From Brugia malayi (Eukaryota; Nematoda; Chromadorea; Rhabditida; Onchocercidae): a DNA stretch of 64,000 nt. A model generated the notes under the pieces. The model did not search any database. It saw only the letters and a list, made by a program, of their open reading frames with translations, and was not told where the DNA came from. The DNA lies in assembly GCF_000002995.4 (NCBI RefSeq), contig NW_025062475.1:13610687-13674686 (forward strand), read 5' to 3'. The translations under genes and the position numbers were made by a program. This document shows positions 1 to 13,405 of the stretch, piece after piece (positions within the stretch are counted from its first letter, which is position 1; each line of letters begins with the position of its first letter).

Positions 1-1629
1 TTACAATAAACAAAATAAAATATTTTAATTATTTACCGCAAAAAATTACAATCTTTTAAATTCTTTTAAATTTAAATGTATCTCTTTTAAAAATTCTTTC
101 TCATGCACATACACATATATAAAATATAAAAAAGTATTAATATTTTTCCACATCGAATAATTGTAGCGAATAATTTTTAGATTATCAAAATTGAATTTTA
201 TGAAAAAAAAAAAAAAAAAAAAAGAAAAATTAAATCAGTGTTAATTAGACAAAAACTATTGCCTATTGGCTAGAAAAGCTAACAAAATATTCTAAAAGTG
301 CATTTAATGAATATTTATATTTTAATTTTATTCAATTTTATTACTGTAAAAAGAAAAAAGCAAAACAGAATAATAATCAAAAATTTACTAAATATTATAC
401 AAAAGTAAATAAAATGTTTGCAAACAAAATAAAATAGTAAAAAAAAAAAAAAGAAGAAAATCATTCCAAATTTAAAAAAAAAAAAAATTATTTCAATTCA
501 AAAGAAAATTTTAAAACGATCATTGATTTTACTTTGAAATTATTCATTGTAGCAAATAAAAAAAAAAAAATGTGCTATTTTTGATTTAAGAAAATTTTCA
601 AATAATTTGGTTAATTTTTTCATCTTGTTTTTTGCAATTTTTAAGTGGAAAAAATAAACATTAAAAAAAAAAAAAGAAAATAATAATAAAACAATCATAA
701 AAATTGGTTTAAAAATGCGCTAATGTCACAGTTTATTATCAGTAATTGTTGTATTCAATTTATTTCATTTTATCTATGAGATAAATTTTAAAAAATTAGA
801 TAATATATTGTAAAGAGAGAAAGAAGCTTTATGATAATTGAATTTTTGCAAGAAAAAAAGAAAAAAAAAAAGAAAAAATGAATTGAAAAGATTGAAATGT
901 CTTTGTTTTTAAAAATGCATTGATAATGTGCGCATTTGTCGTTTGCTCAATTTATTTTAATATCGTATGATAAGAAATTATTTTAATGCTTTTGAATTAA
1001 ATTTGATTAAAATAAGCACTCAAATTTCTAATAAATAGAATTTAAGTGATAAAATATGATATGATAATTAGCTTAATAATTTAGCACTAATACTTTTTAT
1101 ACTTATTTTTAAACTCTTTTTTTTTTAAAAAAAAAAAAGTTTTTAATTACAAGCAAAACATTTTATTTCTGAAATAATAATTTAATCTAAAATTTGCTAA
1201 ATATAATTTAATAATTCATTTCAGTTTTGGCTATATTTAATATAATTTATACAAGTTGCGATTTTAATTTTATTTTTTTTTCTCGTTTTTTCTTCCTTTT
1301 TTTTTTTAATTTTTGATTTTTTTTTCGCATTTATTGAAATAAATGCAAAAAATATCGAAAAATTCCGGATTCCAATATTTATTCCGGCAATAAGAAGAAA
1401 TAATAATAATAAATCATTATAATCCGATTAATAAGTTAATTCATATGTACCATAATGGAATGAATTTCCTGATAACAATGTAAACGGATAACAGATATGC
1501 ATTTTTTTTTAGCTAAATTTCGGGAATGTTATAAGTATAATAAATTACTGAACTGTTACATATACATAATTCCTGTTAATTAAGCAACCGGTTAATCTTA
1601 CTGATAAGAAATCAAATTCGGGATTTCTA

Positions 1630-1655
1630 CCTCTCTCTCTCTCTCCCTCTCTCTT
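1630..1655. repeat. CT microsatellite
   Basis: Imperfect CT/CCT run. Other dinucleotide runs in the window: GA at 2475-2508, 3049-3095 and 48416-48456; CT at 8148-8170, 17763-17796 and 44158-44198; CA at 10985-11003 and 24650-24663; TA at 28869-28890; TG at 55038-55057. Confidence 0.85.
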
Positions 1656-2472
1656 TCTTCTTTTCTTTGAAAGAATGATTTGATTAAGTGTAAAATAGAG
1701 TAAAATAAAGTAAAATAAATTAAGGCAAAAGTTATTTTCACTTATTCCATCCAAAATTTATTTTTATTTTTCATTTTTCATTTTTAAAAAATTTTCTTTT
1801 CATTTCCATCGAATTATCAATAATAATTGTATTTTCAATGCTAATAAATTTCTGCTATTTATCATTTCTACTACTTAAATCATTTTATCATTTATAATTA
1901 ATAAACAAAATTTTATTGTCTGTCAAAAATATTTCTTTTTTTTTATAAACAAAAAAAAAAAAAAAACGATTTATAAAATTTTATTTAGAAAAGAAGTGTA
2001 ACTGATTTTTGCTGTGACAGTTTAAACAGCGAAAAAAAAGCTTATTAAAAGTGAAATAAGAATTGCTGTTCTTGAATAAATGTTTTGATTGAATGTAAAT
2101 AGAGTAATGCAAAGTAAAGTAAAGTAAAGTAAAGAGTAAAATGAGTGCAAATTCAATAAATAAATGAAATTTAAAAGTAACACAAAAGAATTTAGGAAAT
2201 GATCAATTATTTAAAAAAAAAAATAAAAGATATAAAAATGATTGTTTGCTGCTAATTTTAAAAAGTTATTTTTTAAAAAAAAAAAAAAAAAGTTTAAAAA
2301 AAAAGAAAGAAAATAATAATTTTTTACTTTTCAAAAGATTTAGAAAGGAAAGAAAAAGCAATTTGAGTTATTTAATGACGTCAAATTAAAATGAAAAAAA
2401 AATTTTATTCTCTTTTTGACTGTTAAATCAATGAAGTAAATTTGATAAGTTGAAAATAGAATTATGATGAAA

Positions 2473-2474
<2 letters not shown>

Positions 2475-2508
<34 letters not shown>
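2475..2508. repeat. GA microsatellite
   Basis: Near-perfect (GA)n run of about 17 units in AT-rich DNA. Confidence 0.9.
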
Positions 2509-2512
<4 letters not shown>

Positions 2513-3048
2513 ACTTTTATTAGCACATAAATGAATTGTTTGTAGTTTAAATTTTAAAATTTAATTTTGAAATTCAATACATTTTTTTTTTTAAATCTTT
2601 TCAAAGTAACACTTTAAATTTAAGTGCTATAACAAATTTCATTTCAATATTTTTTAATGAAACAGAGAAAAAAAAAATGCAAAGAGTATTAGTTTTAAAA
2701 ATTTTAACAAAAAAAAAAAAAAAAAAAAAAAAGGTGTTAATAATATATTTGTAGTATCTATTAAAATTTCAAATATCTTCAATTAAAATTTGTCATTAAT
2801 TTTTAAAGAAAAAAAAAAAAAAAAACCGATTGCTTAGTTTTTTTTTTTCTTTTTATTTTTTTTTTTAGTTTTAAAAAAAAGAAAAGAAAGAAACAAAAGT
2901 TTTGAATATTTTAACAATTTAATCTAAGGGATTGCATATATTTGTCATTTTAAGCTATTTCAATCTAATGCTAAATCTTAGTTTTGACTAGAAAATTTTG
3001 ACATAATGTTTGATAAAATAAACATGGCAGTTTGAAAATGACAAAAAC

Positions 3049-3095
3049 AGAGAGAGAGAGAGAGAGAGGGAGAGAGAAAGAGAGAGAGAGAGAGA
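3049..3095. repeat. GA microsatellite
   Basis: About 23 GA units with two interruptions (GGG and AAA). The open frames on the minus strand across it (Ser-Leu runs) are repeat artefacts. Confidence 0.9.
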
Positions 3096-3318
3096 ATTGA
3101 AGGAAAAAAAAAAAAGGGAAATTGTGATGTACAAAGTGACAAATGGATGAAGAGATGCAATTAGAAGATTTTTGCGCTTAAGATGAATCAAAATGATCGA
3201 TTTTCATCATACATTTTACTAAATTAAATGGAATAGCAAAAAAAAAAAAAAAAAAAAATTAGAATAAATTTTAAAAATATTTTTATTTTTTTCTAAAAAA
3301 ATATTAAAAAAAAAAAAA

Positions 3319-3355
<37 letters not shown>

Positions 3356-4269
3356 ATGATTAAATTTAAAAAAAAATATAAATAATAAAACAAACAAAAA
3401 AGATTTTTGTATATTAAAAAAAAAAAAAAAAGAATTTTACTATTTTTATTTATTATTTGAGAATAAAAAAAAAGAGAAAAAATTAGCTTTTTGCAAAAAA
3501 AAAAAAAAAAAAAAAAAAAAAAGGAAAGCAAAGCTACAAAGGAAACTAAAAGAGTGAAAATGGGATATTTCTGAGGCATTTTTGCATGAATATCTAACAC
3601 AAATCAACCATATTCTAATAAGCAAAATGGATTTTACGCTAAAACTAAAATTTGTTTTTGAATTAATTTTTTGTTTGTTAAAAAGGAAATTTAAATATTT
3701 ACTAAATTCACAAAAAAAAAAAAAAAAGAAAAGCCAATGGCTTTTTTATAGCAGTAAAAAAAAGAAAAAAAAAATTGAAATTTGTGAATGAAAAAATAAT
3801 TTCTAATAAAAGATTTTAGATTTACAAAAAAATTTTATGCATTCATTTAAATAATAAATTATATTGAATAATTAAAATTTTAAAATTTTTTGAACTAAGA
3901 AAATAGAAGAAAAACATTTAAATTTGTTAAAGTTTTAGTATGTTTGTTTGTTTTTTTTTCAGATTTATTTTTTGTGGTTAAAAATTTTGATTAATTGAAA
4001 TAATTCAGAGTTTACTTCAAAATTTTGACAATCAGTCTAAAAGATTGTATAAATTTGCAGTAATAAAATTTTTTTATTTTTCATTGAGATATTTAATTAT
4101 TACCTATAATTTTAAAGTTAATTATAAAACTTATAAATTTAAATAGTAAAGTTTACAACTAATTAAAAAAAAATTTTAGAAGAAATTAAATTTATGCAAA
4201 CAATGTTTCTTCAATAATAAATAATTTGCATGCAAATAAATTAGTTTGATTAAAATTTAAAATGTAATT

Positions 4270-4319
4270 AAAATTTGAACATAAATTAAAGTGAACACTT
4301 TAATTTATGTTCAAATTTT
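4270..4319. repeat. Perfect 24-bp inverted repeat (hairpin)
   Basis: Two 24-bp arms (4270-4293 and 4296-4319) are exact reverse complements separated by only AA. The left arm begins AAAATTTGAACATAAATT and the right arm ends with its complement. As RNA or extruded DNA this forms a long uninterrupted stem. No flanking terminal repeat or target-site duplication was seen. It could be a very small foldback element or an RNA hairpin source. Confidence 0.85.
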
Positions 4320-4656
4320 GATTTAAATTATTTTTGCAATAATATCGATTTTTCATTCTCATTTTTCGTTTCATTTTGTCAATATTATTTACTCAAATTT
4401 GTGCTCAATTGTCATAAATTCTCGAATGCATCATTGACATACTCAAATGAAATGGAAGAGATGAAGAAATGATTTATTGAAGAGTTTAAATTTCCGAAAT
4501 AAGTAATCAATAAGTAATTTGAAAATTGAATAATAATTGTGTAATTGAAATTAAATATTTGTTTTTCATATATTTATATGAGAATAAAAAAAGAAAAAAA
4601 AAATAAATATGCATGTAATTATTAAAAAAAATAATTTTATTCAAATTTAACAAATA

Positions 4657-4934
4657 ATTATTTATGAAAGAAAAAAAAATTTTGATAATTGTTTGGTAAT
4701 TGTTTTAGCTTTTCCGGAAAATTTTTTCCCTAAAAATTAAACTGTGGAATGATTTGGTTAGTTTTTAATTGATTATATTTAGAATTATTTTAAAAAATAA
4801 TAGCACTAAAATTTAGTAAATAAAAATTATTTATGAAAGAAAAAAGAATTTTGATAATCGTTTGGTAGTTGTTTTAACTTTTCCGGAAAATTTTTCCCTA
4901 AAATTTAAAATGTGGAATGATTTGGTTAGTTTTA
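4657..4934. repeat. Local direct duplication, about 110 bp, period about 169
   Basis: The segment beginning ATTATTTATGAAAG at 4657 recurs at 4826. Both copies carry a CTTTTCCGGAAAATTTT core and end in GTGGAATGATTTGG, with scattered substitutions between the copies. This is a diverged local duplication. Nothing suggests coding. Confidence 0.8.
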
Positions 4935-6239
4935 GTTCATTGTATTATCGTTTAACTGAGAGCTATGTTTGTGTATAATTCATGAATACAAAATTGTTAT
5001 TTCAAAATGAAAATTTTGTTTCAAAACTAGTCTTCGATGATGGTCTGATCAGAACTGGATGTGATTTTCAGACTTTACACTTCCGGTTTTATCATCCTTT
5101 CATACCATACTATGCAAACTTATAATTCTCATTGATTACAAAATATTTTATTGATTGTTATTTACATTTTATTTAAATTTGAATGCTAAAATAATAGGCA
5201 AAAATAAAAAAATAAAAAACTTTGAAATAGTCGGAAAAATTTTTTGTCTATGAATTAATTATATATTAATTTTTGTTTACATTTTAAAAAAAATTGTCAA
5301 AACATAAATTTCATTTTTTTTTTCTTCATTAATATGCATAATATATTATTTTTGTATGAATTAAAATTTTTATTTTGTTTTTTCAACATTTTTGATTTTA
5401 GTTTTATGATGCAAAACATAATTATTAATTTTTTTTTACTCGTTGTTTCGCTTTTTTTTTTTTTAACTTTAAAATATATTGATCAGTACGAATGAATTTT
5501 TGATGTAATTTTAAAATTTATTGGTATCAAAAAAAAAAAAAAAAAATCACGAAATTTAACCAAAACAATTTAAACAATATTTTTTATTTTTCACTTCTAT
5601 TTTTGTTTTATTTTTTTTTTAAATGAATTATATGATATGTTTTATTAATTTTATATATATTTTTTTTAGATATTTGTTTTTTTGTTTTCATTTTTTTTTT
5701 TTTTTTTTGATTTTTTATTTTATTTTCTAAAATATTATTAAAATTATGTCATAGCATTTTAATTTGTTTACATTTCTTTTAAACATTGAATTGTTGCTTT
5801 TAAATTTGGTCATTTTTGCATCATTTCACAATAATAATTAAAAATAATAATCCGCAAAATTTGATAATAATAAAATATTTTGCTATTAGCAATATTTTAT
5901 GCTTTTTATATTTATGATATTTTCATTGATTTAATTGAAATTATTTGATTGCTTTATCAGAAACCGGAATTTAAGCGTATAATCACGTGTAACTCGTGAA
6001 ATACATCCATCATAATTTCACATTTTTTTTTTTTCTTTTTTTTGGAATTTCCTTTTTCTTTTTTTCTTTTTTGTTATTTACTTTAGAAAATTTACACATA
6101 TTTTTATGGTAAATGAGAAATGATAAGAGATTGGGTATAAGTGCAAAAGTAGGAATAAACAAGTTTTAGAAAAGAGTAAATATCAGTGAATCGCGGGAAT
6201 GAAAGAATGGAACAGAGAGGAATGTGGGATGAAAGGAAC

Positions 6240-6775
6240 AGGTAAGAACGCTTGAACAGGTGAGATTGCTTGAGCAGGTGAGATTCTTTGAACAGGTAAG
6301 ATCGCTTGAATAAGTAGGATTGTTTGAACAGGTGAGATTGCTTGAGCAGGTAAGGTAGCTTGAATAGGTAAGAACGTTTGAACAGGTATAATCGCTTCTA
6401 AGAACGCTTGAACAGGTAAGATAGCTTGAATGGGTAGTATTGCTTGAATAGGTAATATTGCTTGAACAGGTAAGATAGCTTGAATGGGTAATATTGCTTG
6501 AACAGATAAGATAGCTTGAATAGGTAATATTGCTTGAACAGGTAAGATAGCTTGAATGGGTAATATTGCTTGAACAGATAAGATAGCTTGAATGGGTAAG
6601 ATCGTTTGAACAGGTATAATCGCTTCTAAGAACGCTTGAACAGGTAAGATAGCTTGAATGGGTAGTATTGCTTGAATAGGTAAGATAGCTTGAATAGGTA
6701 ATATTGCTTGAACAGGTAAGATAGCTTGAATGGGTAATATTGCTTGAACAGGTAAGATAGCTTGAATAGGTAAAA
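6240..6775. repeat. Minisatellite with an 18-bp unit
   Basis: About 30 tandem units of 18 bp alternate between two types: GCTTGAACAGGTAAGATA and GCTTGAATGGGTAATATT. Because 18 is a multiple of three, the minus strand stays open and yields a Ser/Thr/Cys/Tyr-rich repeat frame, but no start context, splice sites or non-repetitive coding flank support a gene. Many units contain CAGGTAAG, a near-consensus 5' splice site on the + strand. Confidence 0.9.
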
Positions 6776-8147
6776 TAATGGGTAAAACTCAAGAAAAAAT
6801 TCAAATTTTTGCAAAATAAATGATAAGTGTTAGTGATGAAATTTAGATTGTGCAATGTAAAAAAAAATTGAAAAATTTACAGGAAATTGTAGTCTTTTTA
6901 ACATTTTCCGTTTCTCTTTTTTTTTTTTCGGAAAATTTTTTTTTTTTTTTGTTACACGGAATTTACACTAAATTATATTGGGCAGTATTTATTGTGTTTA
7001 TTTTGTGTTTAAAAGAAAACGAAAAATGGAAATTAAATGAACAAATAAATTTATAATATTTTTTTTAATTAATTATATTTCAGAAATTATTATTGGTTTA
7101 ATCAATTTTCATTGTTAATAAAGCATAGTGTAAATTGTAAAATTTAATTAAATAATATTTTAAATTACGATGCAATATTAATGCTTCAAATTTTATCAAT
7201 TAGTGAAATTTTAGGTTTAAAAAAAAAAAAATTTAATGACCATTTTAATTTATACTTAGTTTATACTTAAAAATTAATTAATTTATATTAATCTACTTTA
7301 AAATTTTATCTACTTTAAAATTAATTTATACTTAAAATTAAAATTACACTAATGAAATTATTTCTAACTTCTTAAATTATCAAAAAAAAAAAGAATTTTT
7401 AATTAATTTCACTAAGTGTCTTTTTTTTTCTTTTTCATTTCAATTTTTTTCAGTATATTTTTCAGACAAACTTTTAAGTAACAATTTTTAATCTTTTTAT
7501 CAAACATTTTTTTTTTTTTTGAGAGAGAGAAAGAAAACTTTCTCATTGCAAATATAAAACTTAAATTTTTTTTTACTTAATTAAAAAAAAAAAGAAACTA
7601 GATAAGAAAGGTATTAAAAAGCGCTTTTCTTATCTTTTCCAATCCATCTTTTTGTTTACAAAAATTAAAAAAAAAAAACTGTAAAACCAATTGCAAATTA
7701 TTATTAGATAACATTAAAGTTAATTTTAACTTTTTTAAAATTATTAAATTATTTAAATGTTTAATTTTTTTTTTTTTTACAATTAATCTAAAAAATTATG
7801 TTATATTCAGTTTTGAAGTACTCTTTTTTTCTTGTTTTTCACATTTACCTTTGAAATTTGTTCAAAATTTATAATGAAATTTTAAATTACTTTGCATGCA
7901 GCACATTGTAATGTAATGCATTGCATGCAATGCATGCAGTGCAACTTCTCTTCTCTCATTGATTTACTATTTATCATCAATGACTTTAACTTATCATATT
8001 GTGCAGGTAATTAAATAGTTATTTGATTGGTAATTTTTTTCTCTCTCTCTGAATTTTTTAGAGATTGTAATTTTTTTTAAATTAAATTTCCAAGCTAAAA
8101 ATAAATATTTAGAAAAAAAAAAATAATATTTGTATTTGTTTTTTTAC

Positions 8148-8170
8148 CTCTCTCTCTCTCTCTCTCTCTC
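8148..8170. repeat. CT microsatellite
   Basis: Pure CT run followed by GCTCAC. Confidence 0.85.
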
Positions 8171-9228
8171 GCTCACATATTTACCTATTTAACCATTTAC
8201 TTATCCAGTTTCAATCATTTTTTCCTCAAAAATCTATGACTTATAATTTTTTCCTTGAAAATCATTTTTTTTTTTACTAAAATTACTAAATACTGAAATA
8301 CTAAAATACCAAAATACTTTATTTTAAGTACAGCATAACACTTTAAATCTTTAAAATATGAATATTTTAATGAGATATTTGAAATTTGTTCCAGTACTAT
8401 CCTAAAAATCTAATTTAAATTAAAATCATTGAAATCATCAATGTTTGATTTAAATCTAATTCAAAAAAAAAGAAATGAATGAGTAATGATTTAATTAAAA
8501 TCAAAAAATTATAAGTTATTTTGTCATTTCATTCTCATATTCATTAATTAATATATTTTTTTTATTTTTAATTAAAACAAATTAAAGAAATAAATAATTT
8601 AATAAATAGAATTAGGACAAAAAAAAAAAAAAAAAGAAAATTATGTTAATTTCAAATAAAAATGTAACATTTTAAAATTTGAAAATTTTCAAAAAAATTA
8701 AAATAATTTATTTGAAAAATTTTTAATTCCATTTTATACAAATATAATTTATAAAATGAAGTAATGCAATAATGATTTGATTTGTAAAATGCTCATTTCA
8801 TTCATTTACCATTACTGCAACTTTTCCTTCTTCCATTTTCCTTTTTTCTGGTTTTTTTTTTTTTTTTCGGTGTGTAAAAAAGACGGAAAACCGGATTGAC
8901 AATAGAAAAAAAAAATTGGAAGGAAGAAAGGAAAGATAACTTCTCTCTTTCACTGTTATTATTTCATTTCTTGTATATTTAATGGTATGTTTTTGGAAAA
9001 AATGGAAAAATTTTTTTTCTTCTTAGTATTACTTAAATCTTTTTTACTAATTTTTTTTTTTTCATTTTCATTTTCATTTTATTATTTTAACATTTTAATG
9101 TTTGCATAATATTCCTTTGTTAACATTTCAGATCAAACATCATTAATTCATTTTGAAAATTATTGTCATCTTTGAGCAATTGACAATTCAAATTTTTACC
9201 AAGGATAACTAAATGATTTTAAATAGGA

Positions 9229-9528
9229 GAGAAAAGTGAAAAAGATTATTTGCAAAATGTTTTTGACCTTTGAACTATATTTGTTCTACTTCTAGAAATT
9301 TTTGCATGATTTAAAATATATCAGTTTAATGAGTATTTAATTCTTTTTTCAAGTAATTTAGGCTTCGTTTTTTTTTTTTTTTTTGTTTTATAAAAGAGAA
9401 AAGTGAAAAAAAATATTTGCAAAATGTTTTTGACCTTTGAACTATATTTGTTCTACTTCTAGAAATTTTTGCATGATTTAAAATATATCAGTTTAATGAG
9501 TATTTAATTCTTTCCTCAAATAATTTAT
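9229..9528. repeat. Direct duplication of about 130 bp
   Basis: A segment starting GAGAAAAGTGAAAAA at 9229 recurs nearly unchanged from 9396, including TTTTTGACCTTTGAACTAT and a shared GTATTTAATTCTTT end. The copies differ at only a few positions, so the duplication is recent compared with the one at 4.7 kb. Confidence 0.85.
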
Positions 9529-10064
9529 TTTCGTTTTTTCTTTTTTTATGATTCACCAATGAACTATTCATAAAGCAAAAAAAAAAAAAATATGCAAACC
9601 TGTTTTGAAAAATTAAATGATTTCAATAAACAGCAGTAACTATAGGTATATTTCTTTTCATTTTTCCTTCTTTTTTTCTTTCTTCCATTTTTTTTTCTCT
9701 TAAATTTAAATTATAGAATAATTTTTTTTTAAAGCATTTTATGAATTTCTTATTTTGTATTTTAAAAATTTTTGTACTATTATTTTTGTTCAATAAACTA
9801 ATTAAACGTCAATTTTTTCATTTTTATTACAAAAAAATATATATATTCAAATTTTTGTACATAATCAAATTTCATTTACATTTTATTTCTAAAAACAAAT
9901 CAAATATAAATATTTGATAAAGTAAATTTTATGTTCTTCAAAAAAAAAAAAAAAAAAATTAATTTGATAAAGATGATAAATTTTTATCATGGCATTTAGA
10001 AATTTTCTTTATCAATTATTACAGTTGATAATTTTAAGCATTGCAAAATTGTATGATATGAAAG

Positions 10065-10104
10065 TTAAATTGCTGATAATATCTACATATTATCAGCAAT
10101 TTAA
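10065..10104. repeat. Perfect 18-bp inverted repeat with 4-nt loop
   Basis: Arms 10065-10082 and 10087-10104 pair perfectly around the loop CTAC. The stem core is TGCTGATAATAT/ATATTATCAGCA. It is a simple strong hairpin in otherwise unremarkable DNA. Confidence 0.85.
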
Positions 10105-10984
10105 AATTTAAAAAAGAATAAGGGAAATGTTCATAAATTATATTAAATTATTGTGAAATTTGAAATTTTTTATTAATATAAAATAAAAATTCTGTTAGAG
10201 CTAAAATAGGATGAATGGATATAAATTCTATTAATTAAATAAATTAATTAAACATAAGTTGCATTATTCAATTCATATTACATCAGTTTATCTGACATTG
10301 TATTGCTCATTGTTTCATTATTAAATTGGGCAGGTAAATAACAGGTATGAATGAAATGATTGGTTAATTTGTGGTTGTTTGTATTATATATGTTCAACTG
10401 GAAATTTTGCTGGAAAATATTATTCAAAACATGTTTCAATCATACATTCATTCATTTATTCATTCATTTGAATTTATCATTTCATTCCTTTTTCATCTTC
10501 ATTTTATCATTGTAAAATTTTGTAATTTTAATTTAATATACATTAGAGTTTCTTTTTTTTTTTTCTTTTCTCATTAATTTTCATCTTTTTCATTTCATTT
10601 TAACAATAAAAATTCTCAAATCATTTTTAATTCTCTAAATTTTTTGTTTACTTTTATAAGTTACAAAGTTTTTAATAGATTTTAGTTTTTAATTGCTACA
10701 ATAATGAAAAGAAAAAAGCAAATTGAATTATTTTTTGTAATTGACATTTGCATGTTATTAAAAAAAAAACAAAAAAAAAGGGGGAGAAAAGACATTTTAT
10801 ATATTTGAAATTATTTAAAATTATTACTGATGAATAATTTAAATTTGGGATAATTTAAGTTGAATAAATTTAAAAGAGTATATTTGAGTATATTTGGAGT
10901 AACTTAAATTTAAAAGAATGTATTTAAATATATTTGAAGTAACTTTAATAATTCAAATTAAAAATTAATAATTCAAAATTAAAA

Positions 10985-11003
10985 ACACACACACACACAC
11001 ACA
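10985..11003. repeat. CA microsatellite
   Basis: Short (AC)n run in AT-rich DNA. Confidence 0.8.
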
Positions 11004-12918
11004 AATATAAATACATTTAAAGTAAATCAAAAATTGAAGAATGCATCATGTTAAAAATTAATCATTGAATTAGTCATACTTTCAAAAAAAAAAAAAAAAA
11101 AGAAAAAAACTTAACAGATTTTTTTTAATTTTCAAATTTGTGGAATTTCTAACTTTTAATAATTTCACTCTGTTTGCTGTGACTTTTTTTTTTGTTGACA
11201 TAATATTTTAATAATAAAAGTAATTTAGCTTTTTTATTTTCAAATTTATTTTAAATTCTGAATGAGTAATTCATTGAGTTTCTGAATATATTTCAATTTT
11301 AAAAAACAATTAAATTTTCACTTATGTCTATGTTTCATTGAAAATTTACAAAATTAAAAATTCTAAAATTACTCAAACAAACTTTGTATGTATTATCAAG
11401 CAATTTAAATAAATTTTTTAGTTTATAATTTAACATCAATTTCTAATCAATTGATAAGGAGCAAATTCATTTTGACATAAAAATATTTCACCAAATTATA
11501 TAAATTTTTGAAATCATACAAAATTTTCAACATTAATTTAAACATTTACAAAGAGAAAAAAAAAAAAGGAAATTCTATGAATTACAAAAAAAAAAAAAGG
11601 AAATTTTACAATCTTTTTTGACTGCAAAATTGATTAATTAAAAAATTTTAAATTACAAGTGAGTTTTTTTTTTTTTTTTTTTAAAAAAAATTACTATTTT
11701 ATTGAATGATTACCAGTTCTATTAAAATAAAATTTAGTTGAAAAAATAAAAAACAGAATTAGGTATGTGTTTAATAATACAAAAAGAATTGAATAATAAA
11801 TCATTTCAAATAAATTTATTTAAATGCATATTTTTGAAATTACTCTCAAATATCTCTCCGAAAAGTTTTTCAAATAAATGAATTACCAACAATAACGATA
11901 GTTTTGCTTATTTTAATTTCATTTAAATTTTTTATCTTTCATTTGAATTATTAAATAAAAATTAAATAAAGTAATAGAAACAAAAAAAAAAAATAAAGAA
12001 AGAATTTTATTTTATTTTTTAAAAATTAACAATATATTATATTACTGTTTTCATTAATTTTTGTTATATATAATTTGTTGAATGAAAAGATAAAAATTTC
12101 AAAGAGTAAAAGAAAAAAGTAGCACTGGCGCAAATGTACTTAAAGCATATTTTATGTATGTATGCAAATTCATTGAATCAATTAAGTAATTAAGCAAATA
12201 AAATTGATTGTGCTAATTTAGTGAAGTAATAAATGAAATGAGTAATTAAGTAAATAATTTCTTTCATTCCTTGAAGTTTCTGGTATATTATTTATTCATT
12301 TTCATTTCTTTTTTTTTAAAAAAAAGCAAATATGTCAACAAAAAATTTAGCAAATTAGAGAAATTTTAAGTTAAAAAAAAAATGTGACAATATAAATAAT
12401 TATTAGTTTGCTTTAATAGTTTTAATTAAATTAATCACATATGTAAATATAATGAATTGATCGTCGCTTTTTTACTTCTTTTCTTACTTTTTCAAATGTT
12501 ATAGAATTTTGAAATTTTATATTTCATTGAAAATTTTCATTTATTTGATGCGATTTAATAATTTCATTGAAATACTAAAATTTTAAATATTAGCAAATAA
12601 AAAGTGATTAGTAAAAATAACTGATAATTATTTGAAAATAAGCATAAGTAATACTAAATAAGTAAATATGAATAATATTAATTGAAAAAAAAGAAAATTA
12701 GATGCATGCATTGCTAGTTTAAATTGAATAATTAAATAATTTCAATATTTTATTGCAAATTTTTCTCATAAATTAAGAAAAAAAATTTTTTCAAACATTA
12801 ATTATTTTACTTAATTATTCAACAAAATAATTACATTTATTATTATAAGACACATTGATGACAAATATTTTTTAATATTTATGAAAATAATTTTTTTTTT
12901 TACTATCTTTTATTGTTT

Positions 12919-13080
12919 GACGTATTTCACGTGTACACTTTCGTAAATTGTTTTATTACTTAATTTACTACTATATGATTTCTATTTTTTTTTGCTTGGA
13001 TATTTTTAAGTTTTATTGAAATCACATATTACACTTGATTGACGTATTTGTGACGTGTAATAAAATATTTCATACGTGTA
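12919..13080 (+). promoter_or_regulatory. Candidate upstream regulatory module of the MUP-4-like gene
   Basis: The motif ACGTGTA occurs three times (12929, 13053, 13074), and GACGTATTT precedes it twice (12919 and 13041). The first copy lies in the palindrome CACGTG, an E-box/bZIP-type core. This clustering, 330-490 bp upstream of the start codon, is unusual in such AT-rich sequence and would suit a promoter or enhancer. No function can be read directly from the sequence. Confidence 0.35.
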
Positions 13081-13379
13081 ATAAAATAAATATTCGCTTG
13101 TTTCATTCAACGTTTGAATTTTAGTTAATAATTTATTTGATTTAGTATTAATTTTAATCTTATTATTTTTGATAAAATTGTTTACGCAATATTTGTGTTA
13201 CGTGATGAAAGCGAATAATACTTTTATTAGCTAAAAATGGAAATTAAGCGAAAAAAAAAACTTTGGCACATTCTCGCGTTTATTTCAATTTTTTATTTTT
13301 GGGCATAATCCATTGGAATTTTATTAAATGATATTTCAAAAAAATTAACCAATCAATCAATCAATAATTTAAATTTTAC

Positions 13380-13389
13380 TAATTTCCAG
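13380..13389 (+). other. Probable 3' splice/trans-splice acceptor before the MUP-4-like start
   Basis: The sequence TAATTTCCAG ends at 13389, only 16 nt before the ATG at 13406. A nematode gene start with an acceptor this close and no visible upstream exon suggests spliced-leader addition. A normal acceptor from an unseen 5' UTR exon is the alternative. Confidence 0.5.
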
Positions 13390-13405
13390 GTGATCAGAGT
13401 TGCAA

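Larger units (their letters stand above)
1..13379. other. AT-rich region without a supportable gene
   Basis: No exon with normal codon complexity, conserved motif or convincing splice pairing was found on either strand in this 13 kb. The longer open frames here are low-complexity: homopolymer (around 3304-3600), dinucleotide repeat (around 1630, 2990-3190) or minisatellite (6166-6855). The stretch contains GA/CT microsatellites, two local duplications (4657-4934 and 9229-9528), an 18-bp minisatellite, and two perfect inverted repeats, each listed separately. It probably holds the 5' regulatory DNA of the MUP-4-like gene. A small or fast-evolving gene, or a non-coding 5' exon, could be missed. 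Confidence 0.6.

Noticed and set aside
3304..3600. 98-residue frame on the minus strand, Phe/Lys-rich
   Set aside because: Built from poly-A/poly-T runs; no credible protein.
6166..6855. 229-residue frame on the minus strand, Ser/Thr/Cys-rich
   Set aside because: Created by an 18-bp tandem unit; no non-repeat coding flank, no splice or start support.
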